From positions 248,001-312,000 of the forward strand of contig NZ_CP155619.1 of the NCBI RefSeq assembly GCF_039697315.1: a DNA stretch of 64,000 nucleotides. The letters are read 5' to 3'. Origin of the DNA: Pseudomonas abietaniphila (GTDB lineage: Bacteria; Pseudomonadota; Gammaproteobacteria; Pseudomonadales; Pseudomonadaceae). This document shows positions 7,466 through 15,701 of this stretch, piece by piece. The stretch's first letter is position 1; every line of letters starts with the position of its first letter. Below the pieces are notes generated by a model that saw only the letters and a list, made by a program, of their open reading frames with translations, ran no database searches and was not told the DNA's origin. The position numbers and the translations under genes are program-made.

Positions 7466-8440
7466 CTGTGGGAGACGTCGGAGGTTACGACGGCAGCGAA
7501 GGCGGTGGGTCATTTGCCGGTGATGTATCTGCACCCGCGCATTCGCCACTGTCGTAACCTCCAGCAGCTCCCACAGGTCCTGCAGCAGCCACGCTTACCC
7601 GGCCTGCCCCGTCCATGGACTCAAATCCTTCTGCGCGGTCGGAACGATCAACAGCAAAACCTGTGGGAGACGTCGGAGGTTACGACGGCAGCGAAGGCGG
7701 TGGGTCATTTGCCGGTGATGTATCTGCACCCGCGCATTCGCCACTGTCGTAACCTCCAGCAGCTCCCACAGGTCTTGCAACAGCCACGCTTACCCGGCCT
7801 GCCCCGTCCATGGACTCAAATCCTTCTGCGCGGTCGGAACGATCAACAGCAAAAACTGTGGGAGACGTCGGAGGTTACGACGGTAGCGAAGGCGGTGGGT
7901 CATTTGCCGGTGATGTATCTGCACCCGCGCATTCGCCACTGTCGTAACCTCCAGCAGCTCCCACAGGTCTTGCAACAGCCACGCTTACCCGGCCTGCCCC
8001 GTCCATGGACTCAAATCCTTCTGCGCGGTCGGAACGATCAACAGCAAAAACTGTGGGAGACGTCGGAGGTTACGACGGTAGCGAAGGCGGTGGGTCATTT
8101 GCCGGTGATGTATCTGCACCCGCGCATTCGCCACTGTCGTAACCTCCAGCAGCTCCCACAGGTCCTGCAACAGCCACGCTTACCCGGCCTGCCCCGTCCA
8201 TGGACTCAAATCCGCCTGCGCGGTCGGAACGATCAACAGCAAAACCTGTGGGAGACGTCCGAGGTTACGACGGCAGCGAAGGCGGTGGGTCATTTGCCGG
8301 TGATGTATCTGCGCCCGCGCATTCGCCACTGTCGTAACCTCCAGCAGCTCCCACAGGTCTTGCAACAGCCACGCTTACCCGGCCTGCTCCGTCCATGGAC
8401 TCAAATCCTTCTGCGCGGTCGGAACGATCAACAGCAAAAA
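7466..8440. repeat. Tandem array 1: five 195-bp units, each a 111-bp palindrome plus 84-bp linker
   Basis: Units start at 7466, 7661, 7856, 8051 and 8246 and are nearly identical. Each opens with CTGTGGGAGACGTCGGAGG, closes its palindrome with CCTCCAGCAGCTCCCACAG (first copy 7466-7576), and is followed by an 84-bp linker that ends GGAACGATCAACAGCAAAA. The arms share GAGGTTACGAC against GTCGTAACCTC and GCGAANGCG against CGCATTCGC, so each unit could fold into a long imperfect hairpin. Linkers are as conserved as the palindromes, which points to recent tandem duplication of the whole unit. No gene is present. Because 195 is a multiple of three, all frames repeat in phase and give spurious open frames. 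Confidence 0.92.
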
Positions 8441-8750
8441 CTGTGGGAGACGTCGGAGGTTACGACGGCAGCGAAGGCGGTGGTTCATTCGCCAAAGATG
8501 CCGCTGATCCACCGCATTCGTCCTAACGCGGCCCGCAGCAAGCCGGCTCACAGGGATTTGGTGTTCTGGTCGTTCCCACGCTCCGCGTGGTAACGCAGTG
8601 CCTGACGCTCTGCGTCAACCTGGACGCAGAGCGTCCTGACAGGCGTTCCAACGCAGAGCGTGGGAACGATCAACACGGTGTGCCATTGGCCGGTGATGTG
8701 ACTGTACCCGCGCATTCGCCACTGTCGTAACCTCCAGCAGCTCCCACAGG
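8441..8750. repeat. Degenerate sixth unit of array 1, split by a different REP element
   Basis: The left arm of a sixth unit begins at 8441 and is clean to about 8483, then changes to a second palindrome type (CCGCATTCGTCCTAACGCGG). The matching right half of the array unit (CCGGTGATGT through CTCCCACAG) reappears only at about 8691-8749, followed by a diverged copy of the linker. The interval between is occupied by the element at 8571-8670. Confidence 0.75.
8571..8670. repeat. REP element of the CGTTCCCACGC...GCGTGGGAACG family
   Basis: The ends CGTTCCCACGCTCCGCGTGG and GCAGAGCGTGGGAACGAT are inverted, with internal CTCTGCGTC / GACGCAGAG pairing. This family differs from the CTGTGGGAG family and recurs at 28581. 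Here it interrupts the last unit of array 1. Confidence 0.85.
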
Positions 8751-8849
8751 TCCTGCAGCCGCCGCGCTTCCCCGCTCTGCTCCGTCCATGGACTCAGGTC
8801 TTCCCGAGGAAATGGACGGAGCAGCCCCACCTTGTTGCAACCGCAAGAC

Positions 8850-9701
8850 TTACTTCTCCCATTGCGCCTTGGCGATCTTCAAGCCGTGCAGGCCGTTGTA
8901 CTCCGCGCGTTTCGGTTGTTCCCAACCTTCCAGCAACGACGGCTCAAGGTCGTAGATTTCCACGCCCAGCGGACGGCAGACCGTCAGCGGGTCCTGCGCA
9001 TCGGGGCCCCACATCGGCAGGGACAAGTCGCCGCCCGGGCAGGTCGACAGCGCGCACAGCACGTCGATCTCTGCGAAGAACTCCAGATAATCGCCCTTCT
9101 GCGCCGGACAGGCTTTCATGAAGTACATGTCATCGTGGTTCAGGCCCGTGCACTGGAAGATGTTCAGCACATCGTGCACGTCAAATTCGGTCAGGCCATG
9201 CGGCAAGACGGCACGGGTCAGGTTCGAGTGGCAGTGATGATGAAAATCTTCGCCCGTCAGCATCTTGTTCACGTACGGGTCGCAGCGAGTCCCGAGCAGG
9301 TCATGCAAGCGGCCGCCGTGCTCGTCGATGCCGTAGCTCGCCAGGCTGTCATCGGTAATCGTGACCATCGGCCGCAGGAACGGCAGGTTCGACCACAGGC
9401 GATCATGAGTGGTCACGTGCGCCCCTTGTAACTGACGGGTACGCGATGCCCACATGCGCTCACGGGGATCGTGGGCATTCCACACGTTGAAATCGCCGAC
9501 CTGCGGCCCCACAGGCGTGGTCACACGGAACACCTGACCGGCCTTGACCTTCCAGGCGCGGCCGGTGCGAATCGGCACTTCGAACTGCTCGACCAGCGTT
9601 CGACCGTCCTGTCGCTCGCGAATACGCTCGTAGAACGCCGTATCGACCTGCAACGCAGCGCCTTTGCTGACCTGATAGGCGGCTGGGTAATCTTTGTACA
9701 T
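8850..9701 (-). CDS. DUF1989 urea carboxylase-associated family protein
   Basis: A 283-residue protein of the DUF1989 family, known from urea carboxylase and guanidine-degradation loci, where its members act as subunits or accessory enzymes. Family landmarks are RVTTPVGPQVGDFNVWN, the repeated acidic-His stretch near FHHHCHSNLTRA, NIFQCTGLNHDDMYFM, and AEIDVLCALSTCPGGD near the end. Conserved Cys and His suggest metal binding. No urea carboxylase or allophanate hydrolase lies nearby, so the partner is unknown. It begins with ATG at 9701 after a CAGGAG Shine-Dalgarno, and is followed downstream by the palindrome array. Confidence 0.85.
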   Translation of the reverse strand: MYKDYPAAYQVSKGAALQVDTAFYERIRERQDGRTLVEQFEVPIRTGRAWKVKAGQVFRVTTPVGPQVGDFNVWNAHDPRERMWASRTRQLQGAHVTTHDRLWSNLPFLRPMVTITDDSLASYGIDEHGGRLHDLLGTRCDPYVNKMLTGEDFHHHCHSNLTRAVLPHGLTEFDVHDVLNIFQCTGLNHDDMYFMKACPAQKGDYLEFFAEIDVLCALSTCPGGDLSLPMWGPDAQDPLTVCRPLGVEIYDLEPSLLEGWEQPKRAEYNGLHGLKIAKAQWEK

Positions 9702-9815
9702 GGCAATCTCCTGGTTCCTGAAAGATCGGGATTGTTCAACAACCCTGGTTCATTCAGGACAGCACACGGCGTGCCAGTGTTTGGATTGGAAGAGATAACC
9801 GTGTGTTACGCAGAC

Positions 9816-9845
9816 CTGTAGGAGCGCGCTTGCCCGCGATTGCAG
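9816..9845. repeat. Single (half) REP
   Basis: CTGTAGGAGCGCGCTTGCCC with GCGATTGCAG following is a single REP arm without an inverted partner nearby. The rest of the 288-bp gap (9702-9989) shows no gene. Confidence 0.7.
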
Positions 9846-9989
9846 TGCGTCAGGCGATAGATGCGGCTCAGTCACTCCGCGTTCCGGGCAAGATGGAACG
9901 CTTCTGTCCTCAGGCCAAAACAATAACCTCAGCAGCACCCAAAAAAACGGAGACACACAACACCCAGCCCCGCCGATGAATCACTGGAC

Positions 9990-11141
9990 TCACGGCAACC
10001 GCTTCACCCGCATCACCTCAACCGCCTCGACAAACCGCTTCACCGCCCACCGCTCCTGCAACGCCAACTCGACCAATTGCTGTCCGGTCTGCGGCGCCAT
10101 GCCGTGCAACGGCGGATCAGTGTCCAGGTTGGTCGGAAAAGAATACCCGTCCGCACTCATGGCAATCACCGCCTGCATGCCCTCTTCATCCAGTTCACCC
10201 TGCTCGACCCGCTTGAGCATCAGCGGATACAGCGCCAGCATCATCCGTTCGCGGTTGACCGTCTCCATCGGCTTGCCGAACGCCGACGAAATTTGCAGCA
10301 GGTTCGCCATCCGGAACTGATCCGTCGTGTGGTTGGTACCCGCTGCATGGAACAGCGCAGGGTTAAAGAACAGCAGATCGCCCTTGTTCAACGGTAACTG
10401 AATCGCGTGGCCTGCGAAGTAGTCAATGAAGGCCCGATCACGCCAGGCCAGATACCCCAGTTCATATTGCTGGGAAAACGGCAACAACAGCGTCGGCCCG
10501 GTTTCCAGCGGCATGTCGGTGTGCGCCACCGCGCCTTGCAGCGTGAGGTGCTGCGACAGGCGATGCATCGGCAGCGGAAAGCGCGCGGCCACCTCATCGC
10601 TCTGGAAACCCAAGTGGTAATCGCGATGAGGCTGTTGCGCCTGCCCGCCCGGCGTCACCACATTGACCTGAGCCGTAGCCTGAAAATACGGCCCCAGCCA
10701 CGACTCGGCGATCAGGCCGAGCAACGGATTGGCGTAGTACTCGATGAACGAGTCCGGCGAATGTTCGGCGGCTTTCTGCAGCGAATTCCAGATCCGCTGA
10801 TTGGCGCCCGCCTTGGCGAAGTGGTCGGCCCGCACCACCCTCGCCGCTTCGTCCATGATGATCTGGCGGAACACCTCGCTGTGCCGGTCAACGACCGCCA
10901 GGTCAGGAAAGGCATTGCGCACCACCATCACGCCCGGCCCCTTGCTGAACAGGTGGTGCAGTTCGCTTAACAGGCCCTGACGGTCATGCAGAGCGGTGCT
11001 GCGCAGCGCGTCGGCGTCATAGATCACTACCCGGCTGACCACTTCCCGCGCGTGAGGATACTCGGCGGCATTCACCGGCTGTTCGCACAGCGCTGCGAAG
11101 GCCTGAACATCAATGTCACGCGCCGTGGCGAACAGGCTCAC
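9990..11141 (-). CDS. Phytanoyl-CoA dioxygenase (PhyH) family Fe(II)/2-oxoglutarate oxygenase
   Basis: A 383-residue PhyH-fold protein. The iron facial triad is likely His172 and Asp174 (QQPHRDYHLGFQ) with a distal His at 265 (FFNPALFHAAG); Arg277 (TDQFRMAN) would hold 2-oxoglutarate. Such enzymes hydroxylate small molecules with O2 and 2-oxoglutarate; the substrate here is unknown. The start overlaps the stop of the upstream SDR gene by 4 bp (ATGA), so both are translationally coupled. Together they form a two-gene operon divergent from a LacI regulator and an IolG-like dehydrogenase, which suggests oxidation of a polyol, cyclitol or related compound. Confidence 0.82.
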   Translation of the reverse strand: MSLFATARDIDVQAFAALCEQPVNAAEYPHAREVVSRVVIYDADALRSTALHDRQGLLSELHHLFSKGPGVMVVRNAFPDLAVVDRHSEVFRQIIMDEAARVVRADHFAKAGANQRIWNSLQKAAEHSPDSFIEYYANPLLGLIAESWLGPYFQATAQVNVVTPGGQAQQPHRDYHLGFQSDEVAARFPLPMHRLSQHLTLQGAVAHTDMPLETGPTLLLPFSQQYELGYLAWRDRAFIDYFAGHAIQLPLNKGDLLFFNPALFHAAGTNHTTDQFRMANLLQISSAFGKPMETVNRERMMLALYPLMLKRVEQGELDEEGMQAVIAMSADGYSFPTNLDTDPPLHGMAPQTGQQLVELALQERWAVKRFVEAVEVMRVKRLP

Positions 11142-11995
11142 AATCCTGCTCCTGCGATGCCGTCCAGGGTCAACGGTGCATCAGGACGCGGCGTCGAACC
11201 GTCACCGCAGCCCATGATGCCCTGCTCCATGTCAATGATCGCGCCCGTGGTCATGCCCGACTGCTCGGAGAGCAGATAAGCGACGCTGTTGGCGACTTCC
11301 TGAGGTTTGAGCAGGCGACCGAACGGTGCCTGTGCTTCGGCGCGGGCCAGCCAGCCGTCATCGGCGCCGTGGTACTGGCGCTGGATCTGGTCTTCGTGGG
11401 GAGTGTCCATCCAGCCGATGTTCAGGCCGTTGACCCGAATCCGGTTGCGCAAGGTGCTGAAGGCAACGTTCTTGGTCAGCACGGCGAGCGCACCTTTGGA
11501 GGCCGCGTACGCCGACAGGAACGACTGACCGCCATGGCCGGAGACACTGAGGATGCTGACGATCGAGCCTTCGACCTGATTGGCGATCATCAACTTGATG
11601 CATTCCTGCATAAGGAAAAAAGGGGCTTTCACGTTGACCGCGAAGATGCGGTCGAACAACTCAGGTGAAGTGTCGATGATAGTGCCGCGGTCCGACATCC
11701 CGGCGCAGTTGACCAGGCCGTGAACGGTCCCGAAGTGTTCCTTGGCAGCGGCCACGACACGACGGCAATCGTCGACGTTTTCCATGTCGGCTTCAACGAA
11801 GAACGCCTGGCAGTCCAGTTCGGCCAATTGACGCACCTGCTGCTCGCCTTTGTCACGGCTGCGGCCGCAGACGATCAGCCCTGCCGCGCCACGCTGCGCA
11901 AGGGCGTGGGCCACTGCGGCGCCCAGGCCTTGGGTGCTGCCGGTGACGACGAAATAGCGACCGGTAAAAGAGGTAGATAGATCGAGTGCTGACAT
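11138..11995 (-). CDS. SDR family oxidoreductase
   Basis: A 285-residue short-chain dehydrogenase. The cofactor motif is [14 protein letters not shown] near residue 15, the NAG-like motif is LVNCAGMS, and the active site has Ser in [10 protein letters not shown] with Tyr and Lys in [11 protein letters not shown]. An in-frame ATG at 12070 would add 25 residues rich in Asn and reach into the divergent promoter; the ATG at 11995 ([17 protein letters not shown]) has GAAGG just upstream and fits the family. It is the first gene of the SDR-PhyH pair with a 4-bp overlap. Substrate unknown. Confidence 0.85.
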   Translation of the reverse strand: MSALDLSTSFTGRYFVVTGSTQGLGAAVAHALAQRGAAGLIVCGRSRDKGEQQVRQLAELDCQAFFVEADMENVDDCRRVVAAAKEHFGTVHGLVNCAGMSDRGTIIDTSPELFDRIFAVNVKAPFFLMQECIKLMIANQVEGSIVSILSVSGHGGQSFLSAYAASKGALAVLTKNVAFSTLRNRIRVNGLNIGWMDTPHEDQIQRQYHGADDGWLARAEAQAPFGRLLKPQEVANSVAYLLSEQSGMTTGAIIDMEQGIMGCGDGSTPRPDAPLTLDGIAGAGL

Positions 11996-12047
11996 GCCTT
12001 CAGTCCTGCTGTTGTTGTTTTTGGCTGCGGGAATCGTCATCGCAATA

Positions 12048-12059
12048 GAATTTAAATTC
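12048..12059. promoter_or_regulatory. Candidate LacI-family operator
   Basis: GAATTTAAATTC is a perfect 12-bp palindrome, nearly palindromic over 16 bp (flanking TA/CA). It lies in the 160-bp gap between the divergent SDR and LacI genes. LacI-type regulators bind palindromes of this size near their own promoter, so this is the likeliest operator. No second copy was seen upstream of the IolG-like gene. Confidence 0.5.
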
Positions 12060-12155
12060 CATCTGTACAACGATTGGAACTGAGACTAGCATTGCGAAAA
12101 CCTCACAGACGCCCGAATCGACCTCAACAAGACCTCAAAAGGCTCAGGGATTCTC

Positions 12156-13181
12156 ATGCTCGACCGCGCCCGACGTTTTTCCATCAAGCAGATCGCCGCC
12201 CAGGCGGGCGTCAGCAAAGCCACGGTCGATCGCGTGCTGCACGAACGAGGCTGCGTGCATTACCAGACCAACCGTCGCATTCAACAGGCCCTCGAAGAAC
12301 TGGAAGCCCAGGAAAAAACCGGGCCTGCGGTCGGCCGCACCTTCCACATCGACATCATCCTGCACACCCCGAAACGTTTTAGCGACGCGGTGCAGGAGGC
12401 CATTCTCGGGCAACTGGGCAACCTGGCGCCGTTTCGTATTTTTCCCCGTTTCCACCTGTACCAGGAGATCGACACCCAGGAGATGCATGACCTTATCCTC
12501 AGGTGTGTCGGTAAAGGCAGTCAGGGCCTGATCCTCAAGGCGGCGGACGAGCCGCAGATCAATGAGGCCGTGAATCAGGTTACCGCCGCCGGCATCCCGG
12601 TCGTGACGCTGGTGTCCGATCTGCCCCAGAGCGAGCGCATCGGCTACATCGGCATGGACAATCGCACCGCCGGGCAAACGGCGGCGTACCTGATGGCGAG
12701 CTGGCTGGACAAGGCGACGCAGGACGTCGCGGTGGTGATCAGCAGCGAGTTGTTCCGTGGCGAAGAAGAGCGCGAGATGGGGTTTCGCACCTGGTTACGC
12801 AGCCGTGCCCCGCACCTGCGGGTGGTCGACATCACGGGCGGCTTGGGCGTGTACCAGCCGACCCTCGAACGCGTGACCGAAGCGCTAAAGGCCAATCCGT
12901 CGATCAAAGCCATCTACAGCGTCGGCGGCGGTAATCGCGCCATCGTCGATGCGTTCGCCGCGCTTGATCGCACCCTGGCCGTGTTCATCGGCCATGACCT
13001 GGATCAGGAAAACCGCCAATTGCTGGCGGAGGAAAAGATCGCCGCGATCATCGACCACAACCTGCTGGTCGACGCCCGGCATGCCTTCCTGCACATCCTG
13101 CAGTTTCACCGTCTGTGGAAGGTCGATCCGATCCCCGCCTCCCCCGTGCAGATCGTGACGCCGTTCAATCTGGCGCACTGA
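12156..13181 (+). CDS. LacI family transcriptional regulator
   Basis: A 341-residue LacI/GalR regulator. The helix-turn-helix is SIKQIAAQAGVSKATVDRVL (about residues 9-28). A type-I periplasmic sugar-binding-like effector domain follows from about 60, with the segment DNRTAGQTAAYLMASWL characteristic of the fold. It is divergent from the SDR-PhyH operon and 58 bp upstream of the IolG-like gene on the same strand. It probably senses the compound degraded by these genes; the ligand is unknown. Confidence 0.88.
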   Translation: MLDRARRFSIKQIAAQAGVSKATVDRVLHERGCVHYQTNRRIQQALEELEAQEKTGPAVGRTFHIDIILHTPKRFSDAVQEAILGQLGNLAPFRIFPRFHLYQEIDTQEMHDLILRCVGKGSQGLILKAADEPQINEAVNQVTAAGIPVVTLVSDLPQSERIGYIGMDNRTAGQTAAYLMASWLDKATQDVAVVISSELFRGEEEREMGFRTWLRSRAPHLRVVDITGGLGVYQPTLERVTEALKANPSIKAIYSVGGGNRAIVDAFAALDRTLAVFIGHDLDQENRQLLAEEKIAAIIDHNLLVDARHAFLHILQFHRLWKVDPIPASPVQIVTPFNLAH

Positions 13182-13239
13182 CACCGTTTGCGAACCACAA
13201 CCGATCTACCCGACAACAACAATCCCAGGAGATCCACCC

Positions 13240-14238
13240 ATGCTACGCATCGCAGTCCTCGGCGCAGGCCGCATCGCCAACATTCACGCGGCCAACGTCG
13301 CGGCCAATCCGGATGTGCAACTGTCGGTGATCGCCGACCCCTGGCGCGAAGGCGTCGACAGGCTCGCGGCCAAACTGGGTTGCGCGGCCGCTTACAACTG
13401 CGCTGAGGCCATTGCGCGTGACGACGTCGATGCCATCGTCATCGGCACGCCCACCGACACTCACATCGACCTGATGCTGCGCGCCGTCCAACTGGGCAAA
13501 CCGGTACTGTGCGAAAAGCCCATCGATCTGGATTTCGCCAAGGCGGCCAAAGCGGTGGAAGACATCGAGCGCCTGAACGGCAAGGTGATGCTGGGCTTCA
13601 ACCGCCGTTTCGACCCGGACACCCTGCACATGCGCAAAGCGATTGCCAACGGCGACATCGGCGAGGTGCGCCAGGTGGTGATCACCAGCCGAGACCCTGG
13701 GTTGGCACCGGTGGAATACCTCAAGCATTCCGGAGGCATCTTCCGCGACATGACCATCCACGACTTCGACACCGCGCGCACGTTGCTTGGCGAGGAACCT
13801 GTTGAGGTGTTCGCCATTGCCAGCCGTCTGGTGGACCCGGCGCTGGCGCAGATCGACGACTACGACAGCGTCATGGTTCTGCTGCGCACGGCGTCCGGCA
13901 AGCAATGCCACATCAACTGTTGCCGCGAAGCGGTGTACGGCTACGACCAGCGCCTGGAGGTATTCGGCGCCAAGGGCATGATCCTCAACGACAACCACCG
14001 TCCCAGCACCGTGCGCACCTACAGCGCGACCCAGACCGAAGCCCGTGAGCCGTTGGAGAACTTCTTCCTTGAGCGCTACGCCGATTCCTATCGCAACGAG
14101 CTCAACCAGTTCATCGACGCCGTGAAGGCTGGCGAGCCGTTGCCCACCAACGCGCGGGATGGCCTGAAGGCGCTACACCTGGCCAACTGCGCGATTGAAT
14201 CGATCAAAACCGGGCGGGCGGTGAAAGTCGAGGTTTGA
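13240..14238 (+). CDS. iolG: Inositol 2-dehydrogenase-like GFO/IDH/MocA oxidoreductase
   Basis: A 332-residue NAD-dependent dehydrogenase, standard family length. Residues 1-120 form the Rossmann domain with GAGRIANIHAANV at 8-20 and the EKP motif with catalytic Lys93. The catalytic pair in the second domain is Asp170 and His174 (GGIFRDMTIHDFD). Close resemblance to IolG suggests oxidation of myo-inositol or an epimer at C2, but no other iol genes are adjacent, so the true substrate may differ. It has a good AGGAGA ribosome-binding site and probably forms an operon with the LacI regulator. A REP pair follows its stop. Confidence 0.75.
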   Translation: MLRIAVLGAGRIANIHAANVAANPDVQLSVIADPWREGVDRLAAKLGCAAAYNCAEAIARDDVDAIVIGTPTDTHIDLMLRAVQLGKPVLCEKPIDLDFAKAAKAVEDIERLNGKVMLGFNRRFDPDTLHMRKAIANGDIGEVRQVVITSRDPGLAPVEYLKHSGGIFRDMTIHDFDTARTLLGEEPVEVFAIASRLVDPALAQIDDYDSVMVLLRTASGKQCHINCCREAVYGYDQRLEVFGAKGMILNDNHRPSTVRTYSATQTEAREPLENFFLERYADSYRNELNQFIDAVKAGEPLPTNARDGLKALHLANCAIESIKTGRAVKVEV

Positions 14239-14271
14239 TCTGTCCCGATCTTCCAGCCAAATGCAAAACCC

Positions 14272-14362
14272 CTGTGGGAGCGAGCTTGCTCGCGAAGGCG
14301 TCAGGTCAGGTGTCACACCACTGAATGACAAACGGCTTTCGCGAGCAAGCTCGCTCCCACAG
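14272..14362. repeat. BIME: paired inverted REP sequences
   Basis: CTGTGGGAGCGAGCTTGCTC at the left is mirrored by GCAAGCTCGCTCCCACAG at the right, a 91-bp element between the iolG-like gene and the nitrile hydratase operon. Confidence 0.92.
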
Positions 14363-14544
14363 TTTCAGGTCCAACGACATCCATTTATTTTCTGAACCCG
14401 CTACCCGCGATTTATAACGCATCAAAACAGTGCCGCGTCCGCGCTCAAATCACGCCCGCAAAAACGGCCACCGCCCCCCTTCCCTGTCCATTTCCCACCT
14501 TTCGTACCTTTCCAGCCACAGAACCTGACCAAACGTGACAACAG

Positions 14545-14563
14545 CATGTCCACCCCGGACATG
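14545..14563. promoter_or_regulatory. Inverted repeat upstream of the nitrile hydratase operon
   Basis: CATGTCC and GGACATG, perfect 7-bp arms with a 5-bp spacer, lie 87 bp before the cobW-like start. It is a candidate operator for the operon. No cobalamin riboswitch-like structure was recognised in this gap (14363-14649). Confidence 0.45.
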
Positions 14564-14649
14564 CGCCTCAAAGCGGACTGGAAATCGCACCTGTCGTCCT
14601 GAAGCTGCCCGATATGGCAGCGCAGATAACACTGACGAAGGGCGAAACC

Positions 14650-15624
14650 ATGGCGATCGGCAAAATTCCCGTAACGGTCATCTCGGGCTTTCTCGGGGCA
14701 GGCAAAACCACATTGGTCAATCACCTGCTCAGCCAGAACCAGCAGTATCGGATCGGTGTCGTGGTCAATGAATTCGGCGAAGTCGGCATCGACGGCCAGT
14801 TGATCGTTTCCGAGCAGGAAGCGCTGATCGAGATCAATAACGGCTGCGTGTGCTGCACGGTGCGCGCCGATCTGGTGGCGAGCGTCAAGGAGATGCTTGA
14901 CCTCGCGGGTCATCGCCTGGACCGGCTGATCATCGAAACCTCCGGCCTGGCAGACCCGGCGCCGGTGCTACAGACCTTTCTCGCCGATCCGGACCTGCGC
15001 ACGCAGGTCGAGCTGGAGTCGGTGATCACGGTGGTCGATGCCCTGCACCTGACCGCTCAGTTGAAGGATGAGATCGTCCGCGAGCAGATCGCCTTCGCCG
15101 ACACCCTGATCCTCAACAAGAGCGATCTGGTCAGCCAGGACGCGCTGGCCAGCATTGGCAATCAGGTGCGCCTGATCAACCGCACCGCGAGCGTGGTGCA
15201 GACCCATCACGCGCAAGTGGCCGTCGATGCCCTGCTCGGCACCCGGCGCTTCTCCTTGCCCAACCTGCTGATGATCGAACCCGATCTCCTCGAGGACGAA
15301 GGCCACGATCACGAACACGACGCCTCGATTTCCTCGTGCTCGGTGGTCACCCCCGGCGCGCTGGACCCCGACCGTTTCAACCGCTGGATCAGCCAGTTGG
15401 TTAACGACCAAGGCCAGCAACTGATGCGCATGAAAGGCCTGCTGAATTTCGCCAGTGAAGGCCGGCGCTTTCACTTCCACAGCGTGCACATGCTGCTCGA
15501 AGCGATGCCGGGCCGACGATGGGAAGAGGATGAATCCCGCGACAACCGCTTCGTGTTCATCGGCCGCGACCTGGACAGCGAACAGCTGCGTCAGGGTTTT
15601 CTCGACTGCCTGCACGCGGCCTGA
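14650..15624 (+). CDS. CobW/P47K-family GTPase, nitrile hydratase metallochaperone
   Basis: A 324-residue G3E GTPase. Walker A is GFLGAGKT (13-20), the metal motif is GCVCC (65-69), the guanine-specificity motif is NKSD, and a His-rich stretch (GHDHEHD) lies near residue 218. The C-terminal CobW_C domain is complete. The in-frame ATG at 14614 lacks a ribosome-binding site; the ATG at 14650 has GAAGG upstream. The family includes P47K, required to activate Fe-type nitrile hydratase, and CobW metallochaperones. As first gene of this operon it most likely delivers metal to the hydratase, which by sequence is the cobalt type. Confidence 0.85.
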   Translation: MAIGKIPVTVISGFLGAGKTTLVNHLLSQNQQYRIGVVVNEFGEVGIDGQLIVSEQEALIEINNGCVCCTVRADLVASVKEMLDLAGHRLDRLIIETSGLADPAPVLQTFLADPDLRTQVELESVITVVDALHLTAQLKDEIVREQIAFADTLILNKSDLVSQDALASIGNQVRLINRTASVVQTHHAQVAVDALLGTRRFSLPNLLMIEPDLLEDEGHDHEHDASISSCSVVTPGALDPDRFNRWISQLVNDQGQQLMRMKGLLNFASEGRRFHFHSVHMLLEAMPGRRWEEDESRDNRFVFIGRDLDSEQLRQGFLDCLHAA

Positions 15625-15701
15625 GTTTTCAAACCTGCCCGCTTCACCTCTCACCCGAAACCGCTGGGTACGACAGCCCTCTACCTACAGGAACTGACCT
15701 C

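Noticed and set aside
7595..8365. Four identical 61-residue minus-strand open frames in array 1
   Set aside because: They recur once per unit and arise from the repeat itself.
7466..8440. CRISPR array
   Set aside because: Units are 195 bp with a 111-bp palindrome and identical linkers; CRISPR repeats are short with unique spacers, and no cas genes are present.
7259..8593. Long plus-strand open frame (444 codons) running through array 1
   Set aside because: It starts inside the real gene at 7039 in another phase and stays open only because the 195-bp unit is a multiple of three and lacks stops in that frame. The translation is a 65-residue repeat with no protein-like features.
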